A stretch of DNA of 64,000 nucleotides from Roseibium album (GTDB lineage Bacteria > Pseudomonadota > Alphaproteobacteria > Rhizobiales > Stappiaceae). Shown piece by piece: positions 36,231-45,365 of this stretch. Below the pieces are notes generated by a model that saw only the letters and a list, made by a program, of their open reading frames with translations, was not told the origin of the DNA and made no database searches. Location: assembly GCF_001404515.1 (NCBI RefSeq), contig NZ_CXWE01000013.1, positions 59,858 to 123,857 on the forward strand, given 5' to 3'. Numbering within the stretch: the first letter of the stretch is position 1; every line of letters begins with the position of its first letter. Made by a program: the position numbers and the translations under genes.

Positions 36231-37211
36231 CTATTGTTTCGCCTTGAATGCATCGACGATGGCCTTGCCCTGGTCGCCTGCGGTCTCAAGCCATTCTCCG
36301 GTCATGGTCTCACCGATGGCCCGCAATTCCCCGGCCATCGTGTCGCTCACGCGGCCCGTGGTCATGCCATTCTTGCCCAATTCGTTCACGGTGAACTCGT
36401 TGTACTGGATGGAGCGCCAGTCACCGGCATATTCCGCCATGGCCGCACAGCCGTTGATCACGTTCTTGGTGTTGTCGTCCAGGCTGTTCCAGCTGTCCAT
36501 GTTGACCATGACGTAGTTGCGCGGCAACCAGGCATCCGCCGAATAGTAGTGCGACAGGCTTTCCCAGATCTTGCGGTCATAACCGGTGGACCCGGAAGAC
36601 ACCATACCTTGTGCGACGCCCGTGGCGAAGGCCTGGCTGATTTCGGCTGCCTCGATCTGCACCGGCTGCATGCCGGCGAGTTCGGCCATCCTGGCGCTGG
36701 CGTTGTTGTAGGTCCGGAACTTCAGTCCCTTGACGTCTTCAAGGGAATTCACCTCACGGTCGAAGTACAGACCCTGTGCCGGCCACGGCACGGAATAGAG
36801 CAGATGCAAGTTCTGCTCGGCCAGGATTTCCGTCAGCGGCTCCTTGGCAACTTCCCAGAGCTTTTCGGAATCTTCAAATGACGTTGCCAGGAACGGCACG
36901 CTGTCGAAACCGAAGAGCGGGTTTTCGTTCTGGTGACCCGACAGCAGACGTTCACCGATCGGGACCTGTCCCGTCTGGATCGCACGCTTGATTTCGGCAC
37001 CCGAATAGAGGGAGCCGCCCGGGTGTGTCTTGATTTCAAGAGCACCACCGGTGCCGAGCGTTACGCATTCGGCAAACTTTTCACCAGTTGCAGAATGGAA
37101 GTTGGTCGCCGCATAGGCCATAGGCATATCCCAGGATTCAGCGGATGCAGAACCAGCTGCAAGCACGGAAACGGCGACACTAGCCATAAGAATTTTCGTC
37201 ATTCCGGACAT
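36231..37211 (-). CDS. dctP: TRAP transporter substrate-binding protein (DctP)
   Basis: A 326-residue periplasmic protein with signal peptide (MSGMTKILMASVAVSVLAAG, cleavage after ASA). The DctP fold is shown by GALEIKTHPGGSLYSGAEIK and the carboxylate-binding Arg in KGLKFRTYNNASARM. The ATG at 37211 is preceded by AGGAGG. The ligand should carry a carboxylate; the oxidase and ThDP enzyme upstream suggest an amino acid or related acid. Confidence 0.92.
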   Translation of the reverse strand: MSGMTKILMASVAVSVLAAGSASAESWDMPMAYAATNFHSATGEKFAECVTLGTGGALEIKTHPGGSLYSGAEIKRAIQTGQVPIGERLLSGHQNENPLFGFDSVPFLATSFEDSEKLWEVAKEPLTEILAEQNLHLLYSVPWPAQGLYFDREVNSLEDVKGLKFRTYNNASARMAELAGMQPVQIEAAEISQAFATGVAQGMVSSGSTGYDRKIWESLSHYYSADAWLPRNYVMVNMDSWNSLDDNTKNVINGCAAMAEYAGDWRSIQYNEFTVNELGKNGMTTGRVSDTMAGELRAIGETMTGEWLETAGDQGKAIVDAFKAKQ

Positions 37212-37280
37212 GGAAAACCTCCTCGTTTTTGTCCCCTCATGCCCCACGTCTGCGGGACACGCTGCTCTTGTGTCGTCTGC

Positions 37281-38534
37281 CTAGAACCGCTGCGGGTTAT
37301 AGGCAGACAGGTCGATGTTCTGGCGATCCCCGGATATGAGACCTGCCAGAATTCGCCCGGTCTTGGGCCCGGCCGTGAGGCCGATGTGATGATGTCCAAA
37401 ACCAGCAAAGACGCCGGATGCCCCGATTTCTCCGATCAGTGGCAAGCTGTCGGAAGGAGCCGGACGGTGACCGAGCCAACTCTCTTCCTTTTCGAACGTC
37501 AATTTCGGAAAAGTCTGCGCAACTTTCCTGCGCAGAAACTCAAGAGGCGCCTTTGAGGCCGAAGCCTCGAGACCACCAAATTCGACGATACCGGCGCAGC
37601 GCAATCCCGCTTTCATGGGTGTTGCGACAAACTTGCCGGTGGTAATCATCATGGGCGTTTCCGGACCGTTTTCAGCGGACCGGAACACGATATGGTAACC
37701 GCGCTCGGACTCCAGCGGCACTGCAAGGCCGAGTTTCTTGGCAAGCCCGCCTGACCAGACCCCGGTCGCCAGGACGACCTGCGTGCAGTCCAGATCTTCA
37801 CCCGATGTCACAACCTTGCTCACCCGGCCATCCGTGAGCACAAAATCCTTCACCTCAGCCTGAACAAATTTCGCACCCAGTTTCTTCGCCTCTTGCGAAA
37901 GTGCCAGAATGTACTTTCCAGGATCGCGGACATAACCGTGGTCATGCATGACTGCCAGCAGCTTCATGTCCGACGAAAGGTTCGGCTCGAATTCCTGAAC
38001 TGCCCGCCCTTCAAGCAGTTCCGGCTCGAAGCCGGCCGTGCGGCGGAGCATCCAGGTATACCTGTCTGCTTCAAAAGCCTCGCGTGAAGGATAAACGAAG
38101 CTGTAGTCGGAATTGACCAGCCATTCTTTCGCTTCGGTTCCCTTGGCCAGCGCTTCGTGCTGGGAAGGGGAATCGTAGAGGATCGGCGCAAGACTGTCTG
38201 AAATCCGGCGCGTATCCTTGTCATTGGCGTGGGAAAGATACTTCAGCAGCCATGGCGCCAGTTTCGGCAGATATGACCAGCGCAGGAACAACGGAAATTC
38301 CGGGTCCAGCAACATTTTAGGGCTTTTGGCAATCATGCCGGGCGCTGTGACAGGCGCAACAGAACACGCCGCAAGCACGCCGGCATTGCCATAAGATGTC
38401 GACGCGGAGGTTCCCGGCTCAACGCGGTCCACGACCGTTACATCTATACCGGCCCGACGCAGCCAGATTGCGGTGGAGACGCCGACGACACCTGCGCCGA
38501 TGACCACGACATGTGTAGACGCCGCCCCGCTCAT
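37281..38534 (-). CDS. FAD-dependent amino acid oxidoreductase (DadA-like)
   Basis: A 417-residue flavoenzyme with an N-terminal GxGxxG (VVVIGAGVVGVSTAIWLRRAG), TSYGNAGVLAACSVAPVTAPG and a C-terminal GFGHHHIGLTAGPKTGRI, all typical of D-amino acid dehydrogenase small subunits. It most likely oxidises a D-amino acid or N-methylated amine with transfer of electrons to quinone. It begins four bases after the ThDP enzyme gene and precedes the TRAP genes. Confidence 0.9.
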   Translation of the reverse strand: MSGAASTHVVVIGAGVVGVSTAIWLRRAGIDVTVVDRVEPGTSASTSYGNAGVLAACSVAPVTAPGMIAKSPKMLLDPEFPLFLRWSYLPKLAPWLLKYLSHANDKDTRRISDSLAPILYDSPSQHEALAKGTEAKEWLVNSDYSFVYPSREAFEADRYTWMLRRTAGFEPELLEGRAVQEFEPNLSSDMKLLAVMHDHGYVRDPGKYILALSQEAKKLGAKFVQAEVKDFVLTDGRVSKVVTSGEDLDCTQVVLATGVWSGGLAKKLGLAVPLESERGYHIVFRSAENGPETPMMITTGKFVATPMKAGLRCAGIVEFGGLEASASKAPLEFLRRKVAQTFPKLTFEKEESWLGHRPAPSDSLPLIGEIGASGVFAGFGHHHIGLTAGPKTGRILAGLISGDRQNIDLSAYNPQRF

Positions 38535-38538
38535 CGCA

Positions 38539-40230
38539 TCAGCCCATCCAGCGCCGCACCGGGGCAGCAGCTTCTTCCAGAGGTTGACAGATGACGTCGA
38601 TCAGTGTGGGGCCGTCATGGGCGAAGGCTTCCTTCATGACACGGTCCAGATCGTCCGTCTTTTCCACTTTCCAGGTTTTCAGTCCGAAGGCCGCGGCGAC
38701 TGCCGCCTGGTTGGTGCGGTTGAAGTCGACATTGTAGTAGCGCTTTTCGCAGTCGGCGTACTGGCTCGCCTTGATCCAGCCGAAGGCCGAATTGGAAAAG
38801 ACGATATAGGTGATCGGCGCGTTGGCGCGTACGACGGTTTCGAGTTCACCACAGGCAAAGGCAAAGGACCCGTCTCCCATCATGGCCACGACCTTGCTGC
38901 CGGGGCGGCCATACCAGGCCCCGATTGCAGCCGAAAGCGAGTAACCCAACGCGCCGTGTGCACGGTTGGTGATATACTGACGTCCGGGATGTTTCTGCTG
39001 CGAATAGGCATTGTAATAGGGGCAGCTTGTTCCAGGATCCGAAACCACGATGGCGTCATCTGGAAGGTTTTTGTTCAATGTGTCAATGATCTGTTCGGGG
39101 ACGATCAACTCGGCATCGTTTTGAACCAATGCCTGGAACCGGGCGAATTTGCGTTCCTTGATATCGGCAACCTTCGCGGCCCCGCCGAAAGACGGCAGAT
39201 CTCCGTCACGTGTGTCGAGATACGCATTGACTTCGGCCAGAGCCAGTTTCAGATCACCGACCACGCCTACTTCTGTCGGGTAATTCGCGCCGATGGTCAT
39301 CGGATCGCTGTCGAAATGCACGATCCGCTGACCGGGCTTGGGAGCTTCCCAGCGCGACGTCGTGGTTGAACCGGCCCGGCACCCCATGAAGACGACAAGG
39401 TCTGCGGCTTCCATCATCTCCCAGGTTTCGTCAGTGCCACCATTCGAACCGACGACCCCAAGGGACAGGGGATGCGTATCCGCCAAGGATCCCTTGCCCG
39501 ATACCGATGATGCCACCGCCAGATCCAGCCGGCTTGCCAACCGGTTCAGGTCTTCCATGGCACCGGAAATGACAACGCCGCCACCGCACACGATCAACGG
39601 TGACTTTGCCGTCAGAACCGCTTCGACGGCAGCTCCGACAGAACCCGGTTCTGGAGCTACCCGATAGGCGGGAAAGGTCTGGTGTTTGGGATCGCCCCAG
39701 ATATCGTCGACCGGAACCGGATCGTATTGAATGTCGTAGGGCAGTCCGAGATGCGAGGAACCCGAACGGCCAGTCGTCATTGCCCTGAACGCCTGGCGCA
39801 CCATGCGCGGAATATGATCCGCGCGCCTGATGACCGTGTTGAACTTGGTAAGCGGCCGCATCAGTGCTTCCTGATCAACCTCGGTCAGGGGATACTTTCC
39901 GTAAGACGCAACTGAAATATCGGTCGTGATCGACAAGACGGCGTAGGAACTCTCGTTTGCCTCGATCAACCCCGGCAGGATGTAGGTTGCGCCACCGCCG
40001 GAAGGTCCTTCGCACACGCCGACACGTCCGGTCACGCGCGCATAGGCATCTGCCATGTAGGTCGCGCTGCGCTCGTCCCGCGTCAAGACGTGGGTGATAT
40101 TGTGGTCGAGATTGTGCATGGCATCATAGAACGGCAACGTCGTGTCGCCGCAAAGACCGAAGATATGCCGTACGCCATGCGCCTCAAGGGAGCGCACCAT
40201 CGCTTCGGCGCCATTCAGTGTGTTTCGCAA
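38539..40230 (-). CDS. Thiamine-diphosphate-dependent enzyme (acetolactate-synthase-like)
   Basis: A 563-residue ThDP enzyme of the acetolactate synthase / benzoylformate decarboxylase group. The N-terminal domain has GAEAMVRSLEAHGV and the ThDP-activating Glu in VLTRDERSATYMA. The C-terminal cofactor motif is GDGSFAFACGELETVVRANA. I start it at TTG 40230, directly after GGGGGAAACC, rather than at upstream starts, because the operator-like palindrome at 40286-40296 would otherwise lie inside the gene. It is the first gene of the TRAP operon. The substrate, presumably a 2-oxo acid, is unknown. Confidence 0.85.
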   Translation of the reverse strand: MRNTLNGAEAMVRSLEAHGVRHIFGLCGDTTLPFYDAMHNLDHNITHVLTRDERSATYMADAYARVTGRVGVCEGPSGGGATYILPGLIEANESSYAVLSITTDISVASYGKYPLTEVDQEALMRPLTKFNTVIRRADHIPRMVRQAFRAMTTGRSGSSHLGLPYDIQYDPVPVDDIWGDPKHQTFPAYRVAPEPGSVGAAVEAVLTAKSPLIVCGGGVVISGAMEDLNRLASRLDLAVASSVSGKGSLADTHPLSLGVVGSNGGTDETWEMMEAADLVVFMGCRAGSTTTSRWEAPKPGQRIVHFDSDPMTIGANYPTEVGVVGDLKLALAEVNAYLDTRDGDLPSFGGAAKVADIKERKFARFQALVQNDAELIVPEQIIDTLNKNLPDDAIVVSDPGTSCPYYNAYSQQKHPGRQYITNRAHGALGYSLSAAIGAWYGRPGSKVVAMMGDGSFAFACGELETVVRANAPITYIVFSNSAFGWIKASQYADCEKRYYNVDFNRTNQAAVAAAFGLKTWKVEKTDDLDRVMKEAFAHDGPTLIDVICQPLEEAAAPVRRWMG

Positions 40231-40285
40231 GGTTTCCCCCAAGCTTGCCGCCTGTCCGGACGGGCGTTTTTGTCCTGCACTCAAT

Positions 40286-40296
40286 ATTGTATACAG
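40286..40296. promoter_or_regulatory. Operator-like motif upstream of the ThDP enzyme gene
   Basis: ATTGTATACAG, a near-palindrome, lies in the spacer between the divergent ThDP-enzyme and GntR genes. It recurs in the opposite orientation upstream of the racemase-family gene (41923-41933). TGTATACA-type sites are usual for FCD/GntR regulators. Confidence 0.6.
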
Positions 40297-40390
40297 CTCT
40301 GTAGGCAAATGTGAAGGCGCAAATGTTCACAAAGCGAATTTTTTGATCTATCAGGGGACACAGAGTTTGGATATGCACGGCAGGACAAAG

Positions 40391-41089
40391 ATGACAAACC
40401 GCCTCAGCAGCGTTGACCGCGTTTACGAGACGCTGCGCGACATGGCGATCAATTTCGACTTCAAACCGGGCGAGCGCATAAATGAATCCGCGTTGACGAC
40501 AAAGCTCGGTGCAAGCCGGACGCCCCTGCGTGAGGCGCTCAATCGTCTCGTAGCCGAAGGTTTCCTGACACTCGCCAAAGGTCAGGGATTCTTCTGTCGG
40601 CCACTGGAACCCGTCAAGGTTCTGGAACTCTACCAGGCCCGCTGCGCCATCGAGACCGAAGGCATCATCCGGGGCATCGAAAACGCCAGTGACGAAAAGA
40701 TTGCGGAGCTCTGCGACTATCTCGACGAGTTCGAAAAGACATACTTCACCTGCACCGACCTGGCCGAAGTGCTGCAGCAGGACGAAGAGTTCCACCTGCG
40801 CCTGACCGCTCTGTCGGGCAATGGCGAACTGGTCAGGTTGCTCAGCAACCTGAATGAACGGATACGTTATGTCCGCCTGATCAATTTCCGCCAGATCCGT
40901 GAGCAGATGGAGGACGGTGTCGATGTTGACCCGTCCCTGCCCGCACACCGCAAAATCGTCGATGCCGTGAAAAACAGGGACACGGAGACCGCCGTCAAGG
41001 CACTCCGAAACCATATCGAACGCCGAAGCGGAGAGACCATAGAACTCGTCCGCCTCGCCTATTCCCAACTCTACGTGCCGAGTTACTGA
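40391..41089 (+). CDS. GntR-family regulator, FCD subfamily
   Basis: A 232-residue regulator. The N-terminal winged helix-turn-helix reads VYETLRDMAINFDFKPGERI and LGASRTPLREALNRLVAEGF. The C-terminal all-helical FCD domain contains LYQARCAIETEGIIRGI and the metal-site His near AHRKIVDAVKNRD. ATG 40391 has AGGA five bases upstream, better than starts further up. It is divergent from the TRAP/ThDP operon and probably controls it and the nearby racemase-family gene. Confidence 0.9.
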   Translation: MTNRLSSVDRVYETLRDMAINFDFKPGERINESALTTKLGASRTPLREALNRLVAEGFLTLAKGQGFFCRPLEPVKVLELYQARCAIETEGIIRGIENASDEKIAELCDYLDEFEKTYFTCTDLAEVLQQDEEFHLRLTALSGNGELVRLLSNLNERIRYVRLINFRQIREQMEDGVDVDPSLPAHRKIVDAVKNRDTETAVKALRNHIERRSGETIELVRLAYSQLYVPSY

Positions 41090-41117
41090 TCGGTTACGCC
41101 GGCACCCAAGGTTCGTT

Positions 41118-41861
41118 TCACCCCCAACGCGGATCATCCAGCTCGACCGGAAAACGGGCCGGAGCAAGGCTTTGCTGGAACCAGAGAACGTAGTTGTAGA
41201 TCGAATAGACGGGCAGGCCGGTCAGCCGGCGGATGTCGGCGGCATAAGGCACCATGTTGGTGCATTCCAGCACGATTGCGCCAAGATCGCCGTGTGTCGA
41301 GACAAGCTCTCTTGCCGCGTCACGCATGTCTTCCAGACATGCGGCAAAGTCGATCTCCGGTGCGTCGCCCAGAATGTCCCGGGTTAAGACCCTGCCATTT
41401 TCCGTACCGACGATCGGCGTATTCAGCGGCACGTTTGCCGCCGTCAGGTGATCGTCCGTCAGGGTCTCCCTTGAGATGGTCAGAATGCCGACACGTTTTC
41501 CAGGAGGCAGGGTCGACTGCACCATAGGAACCTGCATCAGCGACGAGGTCGCCAAGGGAACTTCGATCTCCGCTGCCAGCTGATCCTGCAGGATCGACAG
41601 GAAGCCGCAATTCGTGGTGATGCCGTCGCACCCGCTTGCAACGAGATCCCTAGCTGCCTCGATGAATTTTTCGAGGAGGGGGCGTGCATCGGACCTGACG
41701 ACGAGATCCGGTGAGGCACCCCGGACCACGCGGTACTGGACCGGAAACGGCCAGGTAAGGGCGTTGCCCATGTCTCCCGGAATGCGCGGAAACCGTGTTT
41801 CCAGCATCAGGATGCCGACATTTGCGCCATATACGGTCTTGCCGCCGCGTTGAGACTTCAC
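41118..41861 (-). CDS. Aspartate/glutamate racemase-family protein
   Basis: A 247-residue protein of the Asp/Glu/hydantoin racemase superfamily. Two cysteines sit at the expected active-site places (GITTNCGFLS near residue 85 and IVLECTNMVPYAAD near residue 195), so two-base racemase chemistry is possible. The GTG start at 41861 has AAGGG seven bases before. It is convergent to the GntR gene and carries the same operator-like motif upstream as the TRAP operon, suggesting a shared pathway in which it interconverts enantiomers for the DadA-like enzyme. Confidence 0.82.
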   Translation of the reverse strand: MKSQRGGKTVYGANVGILMLETRFPRIPGDMGNALTWPFPVQYRVVRGASPDLVVRSDARPLLEKFIEAARDLVASGCDGITTNCGFLSILQDQLAAEIEVPLATSSLMQVPMVQSTLPPGKRVGILTISRETLTDDHLTAANVPLNTPIVGTENGRVLTRDILGDAPEIDFAACLEDMRDAARELVSTHGDLGAIVLECTNMVPYAADIRRLTGLPVYSIYNYVLWFQQSLAPARFPVELDDPRWG

Positions 41862-41922
41862 TGCACTACCCTTTGCATCTCGTGATCCGGATCAGACTCA
41901 ATATACAAATTTGAACGCAGAT

Positions 41923-41933
41923 CTGTATACAAT
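41923..41933. promoter_or_regulatory. Operator-like motif upstream of the racemase-family gene
   Basis: CTGTATACAAT is the exact reverse complement of the 11 bases upstream of the ThDP enzyme gene. A weaker half (ATATACAAAT) lies 22 bases to the left. Together they fit binding by the FCD/GntR regulator encoded between the two sites. Confidence 0.6.
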
Positions 41934-42054
41934 TTTTATGTATCTTCAATAAAAGACTCGTGCAGCAAGACGGTCCATTGGCGAGACACTCGCCCACCAG
42001 ATCAACATCGTTACGATCCATGGCAGACCGGCGACCCTGCAGGGTTCCTGCCGA

Positions 42055-42756
42055 TCATTCGCCAGCTGCGATTTTCTCCAGGGCCTGCCTGTCTTCAAGT
42101 ATCAGCCAGCCATCGCGAAGCTCAATCAGTTCAGCCTTTTGCCACTTGCGAAGACATCGGTTCACGTTTTCGCGTGTATTGCCTGTCATGCCCGCCAGTT
42201 CCGACTGGGACTGGGAAAGTTTCTTCAGGGGCCTGTCCGCCGAACCGGGTGCTGCTTCCGTCAGCCTGAGAAGTAGCCTTGCCAATCGAACCGGAAGCTC
42301 AAGAAAGGCGATTTCAATCATGCGCTCATCGGAGCGGCGCACCCTGTGGCACAGAAGTTCGATCAGATGGATGGAGAGTTTCGGATTACGTTGCAGCACA
42401 TCGAGCAACGAGCGCCTTTCCAGGACGATGAGGGTACAGTTCGTCAATGCCTTGACTGTCGCCGAGCGTTCACCGCCGTCGAGCAGCGCAATTTCCCCAA
42501 AAACCTCGCCGGACTGAAGGTCATTCAGTGTGATTTCACGCGCACTCGGGGTCAACATGCTGACGCGCACCGTTCCTTCCGCGATCGCCATCATGCTTTG
42601 TCCGGTTGCCCCCATGGAGAATATGGTTTCACCGGACTTGAAACGTTTCACGTATGCAAAACTGGCAAGCTCCTGTCTTGCCTGGCCGTCAAGCGCTTCG
42701 AAGACAAAGCTCCTGCCGAGGAGCTTCTCCTTGTTGAAATCACCATCGACTTCCAT
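42055..42756 (-). CDS. Crp/Fnr-family transcriptional regulator
   Basis: A 233-residue regulator with an N-terminal cyclic-nucleotide-binding domain (GEVFGEIALLDGGERSATVK resembles the cAMP phosphate-binding cassette) and a C-terminal winged helix (SQSELAGMTGNTRENVNRCL). No FNR cysteines are present, so it is not an iron-sulphur sensor. ATG 42756 has AGAGAG just upstream; ATG 42780 in frame is the alternative. It is divergent from a FecR protein and an adenylate cyclase, so cAMP made by that cyclase may be its ligand. Confidence 0.9.
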   Translation of the reverse strand: MEVDGDFNKEKLLGRSFVFEALDGQARQELASFAYVKRFKSGETIFSMGATGQSMMAIAEGTVRVSMLTPSAREITLNDLQSGEVFGEIALLDGGERSATVKALTNCTLIVLERRSLLDVLQRNPKLSIHLIELLCHRVRRSDERMIEIAFLELPVRLARLLLRLTEAAPGSADRPLKKLSQSQSELAGMTGNTRENVNRCLRKWQKAELIELRDGWLILEDRQALEKIAAGE

Positions 42757-42883
42757 GTTGCTCTCTCTTTCTGCATCCATGTATCGTACAAGGATGGCTA
42801 CGGCGGTTGTTGCACTTTGGTTTCAAGATGGTGGTATGAAATCAATCCGGGGCGATTGAAAGGCACATTACGGGACAGTGACT

Positions 42884-43396
42884 ATGAGAAACAACGTCAT
42901 TCTAGCGGCACTCTCGCTACTGGTCATCCTGCCATTGCAAAACCTGTCGGCGCAAACCCTGACAGGCTGCACCAGTACGGAACTGGCAGATCCTGCGAGA
43001 GTGGTCTACCAGTGTCCAGGCGGGCTTGTCCTTGAGGCCGAGGCCGCTGCGGCTCTCGGCGTCACGGCAACCGCTACGGACGGGCGGCCTACCGAAATCG
43101 ATGTGTCATCCGACGCCGTTCTGATCGACATTGCTCCGGGCAGCGGCTCGTTCCAGATCCGCACACCACAGGCAATCGCGGCTGTGCGCGGAACCGTCTA
43201 CACAGTTGAAGTCGCCGACGGGACAACGGCTGTCTTCGTCAGTGAAGGCGAGGTTACCGTCTCCAGGTCCGATGGCTCCGACCAGGTCGTGCTGGCGGCC
43301 GGCTTCGGTGTTGATGTCACGCCCGGCGAACCTGTCGTCGTTCGCGAATGGGGTGCCGAGCGCGTCAGAAATCTCTTCAGCCGCTTTGGTCGATGA
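42884..43396 (+). CDS. FecR-domain protein, secreted
   Basis: A 170-residue protein with signal peptide (MRNNVILAALSLLVILPLQN) and a FecR beta-domain containing FQIRTPQAIAAVRGTVYTVE, EGEVTVSR and the DVTPGEPVVV ending. It lacks an N-terminal anti-sigma part and no sigma factor is nearby, so it is not a classical FecR. It overlaps the CHASE2 cyclase gene by four bases (ATGA). ATG 42884 was chosen over GTG 42878. Confidence 0.85.
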   Translation: MRNNVILAALSLLVILPLQNLSAQTLTGCTSTELADPARVVYQCPGGLVLEAEAAAALGVTATATDGRPTEIDVSSDAVLIDIAPGSGSFQIRTPQAIAAVRGTVYTVEVADGTTAVFVSEGEVTVSRSDGSDQVVLAAGFGVDVTPGEPVVVREWGAERVRNLFSRFGR

Positions 43397-45309
43397 AATC
43401 CTCTCTGCCGGGCTGGATAACGGCAATTGCGCTGATTATCGGCCTGGCCTGGACCGGGTTTCTTGCAAGGGGCCATCTCGCCGGCAAAGCAAGCGTGATC
43501 GACCGTTTCGAGACGGTCCTGCTCGACCTGCGCATCACGATCAGGGGCGAACGAACAGCTCCTGAAGAGATCACCATTATTGCAATCGACGACAGAACGG
43601 TTTCCAAGGCAGGGCAATACCCGCTCAGCCGGAATCGTCTGGCTGACCTCATCGGCAAGATCAGGGACGCTGGCGCCAAAACACTGGCTGTCGACATCCT
43701 TCTGTCCGGCGGACCGGAGAATTCCGACATCGTGCCACTTGCAAAGTCGTTGGGCTCAATCCCGGCAGTCATCGCTGCTGCCGGTCTTGTCGATGAAACA
43801 AGGTCATCGGTCAGCGCCGTGCCGGTTATCAGCAAGGTCCTGTTGCCTGCTTCCGAAATTGGCGAAACCGCTTCCATTGGCCTGGCGAACATTGTCACCG
43901 ACAGCGGAGGCACTCCGCGACACATCCCGCTCCTGTTCCTGACAGAGACCGGGCTACAGCCGTCTTTCAGCCTCAAGGCGATGGAACTCTTCTTGACCGC
44001 GGCGCCAAACGTCACCGAAACGGGAATTCGTCTTGGCGACCGGGTTCAGGAACTTGATATGGGCTGGCACCTGGCCTTGAACTACTATGGTCCCCGAGGA
44101 ACGATCACAACAGTCAGTGCAGAAAGACTGCTGGAAGGAGAACGGATTGACCTGGCAAACCGGATTGCCGTTCTCGGGGTAACGGCAACGGCGGTCGGTG
44201 ATCGTTTCGGCACACCTTTCGATCCGGTCCTGCCGGGGGTCGAAGTCCAGGCGACGGGTATTGCCAACCTGCTCGACGGATCCGCTCTCTCAAGGAACGA
44301 AAATACGCGCCTGGCAGACAGCGCGGCCGCATTCGCGGTCACACTTATTGGGTTGGCTGCAGTTGCTTTCCTGCCGCTTGCACCTGCTTCGATAATCTAT
44401 CTGGCCATGCTCGCCGGATGGGTCGCGATTACATTTTTCCTGTTTGGGCAGGGTCAATGGTTAAGCGGGGCACTGCCGTTCGCAGCCAGCCTACCACCCG
44501 TTATCGCCCTGATTGTCACCCGGCAGATATTCGACCGGTTCCAATCCAACAAACTGATGCAGGCCCAAGAGGCCCTGAGCCGGTTTCAGTCTCCCCGGCT
44601 GGCAAAGCGCGTTGCCGAAGATCCGGATTTCCTGATGGTGCCGAAAGAGCAGGAAGCAGCCATGCTGTTCGTTGATCTATCGGGCTATACTACCCTGAGC
44701 GAGCAACTCGGCCCTGCCAGAACGCGTGATTTTCTCAAGAGTTTTCATACGATCGTGGTCGACGTTGCCAACAAGACCGGCGGCATCGTGCTCGATTTCA
44801 TGGGTGATGGAGCGATGCTTGGGTTCGGAATTCCCGAAACATCGGAAAACGATCCTGCCAACGCTGCCCTGTGTGCGTTTCTGCTTCACAACGGTATTGG
44901 CGTCTGGTTGAGCGAGACCGGAATGAGCACCCGAATCAGCAGAGTTAGGGTCGGGGCACATTACGGACAGGTCGTTCTCTCCCGGCTCGGTCACGACAGG
45001 CAGCAACAAATCACAACGACCGGGGACTGCGTCAACGTTGCCAGCAGGCTGCTGGAGGTCGCCAAGGATCTCGATGCTTCCGTTGTCATTTCCAAGGACC
45101 TGCTCGACGCGACCTCATTCGTGTCTGACGACACCGTCATTCCCCCGCGGATCGAAACCGTCACCATCAGAGGCCGCCAACAGGAACTGCAGGTCGGTCT
45201 TTGGCGATCCGACGAATGTCCGACAACTTCAATCGAAAACGGCAATGTCCCGTTGCCCCTGGTCTTCAGTCAGGCCCGTTCAGATAATGTTCTGCCGCGC
45301 AAAAGTTGA
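43393..45309 (+). CDS. CHASE2-domain adenylate/guanylate cyclase
   Basis: A 638-residue membrane enzyme. One N-terminal helix, a periplasmic CHASE2 sensor (about residues 35-300, with ITIIAIDDRTVSKAGQYPLS) and three hydrophobic helices lead to a class III cyclase domain. Catalytic landmarks are FVDLSGYTTL (metal Asp), VLDFMGDGAML (second metal Asp) and TTGDCVNVASRL. It is coupled to the FecR gene by ATGA. FecR/CHASE2-cyclase pairs are common in alphaproteobacteria. Product identity, cAMP or cGMP, cannot be read with certainty. Confidence 0.92.
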   Translation: MKSSLPGWITAIALIIGLAWTGFLARGHLAGKASVIDRFETVLLDLRITIRGERTAPEEITIIAIDDRTVSKAGQYPLSRNRLADLIGKIRDAGAKTLAVDILLSGGPENSDIVPLAKSLGSIPAVIAAAGLVDETRSSVSAVPVISKVLLPASEIGETASIGLANIVTDSGGTPRHIPLLFLTETGLQPSFSLKAMELFLTAAPNVTETGIRLGDRVQELDMGWHLALNYYGPRGTITTVSAERLLEGERIDLANRIAVLGVTATAVGDRFGTPFDPVLPGVEVQATGIANLLDGSALSRNENTRLADSAAAFAVTLIGLAAVAFLPLAPASIIYLAMLAGWVAITFFLFGQGQWLSGALPFAASLPPVIALIVTRQIFDRFQSNKLMQAQEALSRFQSPRLAKRVAEDPDFLMVPKEQEAAMLFVDLSGYTTLSEQLGPARTRDFLKSFHTIVVDVANKTGGIVLDFMGDGAMLGFGIPETSENDPANAALCAFLLHNGIGVWLSETGMSTRISRVRVGAHYGQVVLSRLGHDRQQQITTTGDCVNVASRLLEVAKDLDASVVISKDLLDATSFVSDDTVIPPRIETVTIRGRQQELQVGLWRSDECPTTSIENGNVPLPLVFSQARSDNVLPRKS

Positions 45310-45336
45310 ACGGCCGGCACACAAGTGCCGGCCGTT
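45309..45336. terminator. Perfect 12-bp hairpin between convergent genes
   Basis: AACGGCCGGCAC and GTGCCGGCCGTT form a perfect stem with an ACAA loop, beginning at the last base of the cyclase stop codon. The cytochrome b561 gene converges on it. No T-run follows, but position and stability suit a bidirectional terminator. Confidence 0.6.
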
Positions 45337-45365
45337 CCCGCGCTTCGACAGTGCAAATCAATCGC

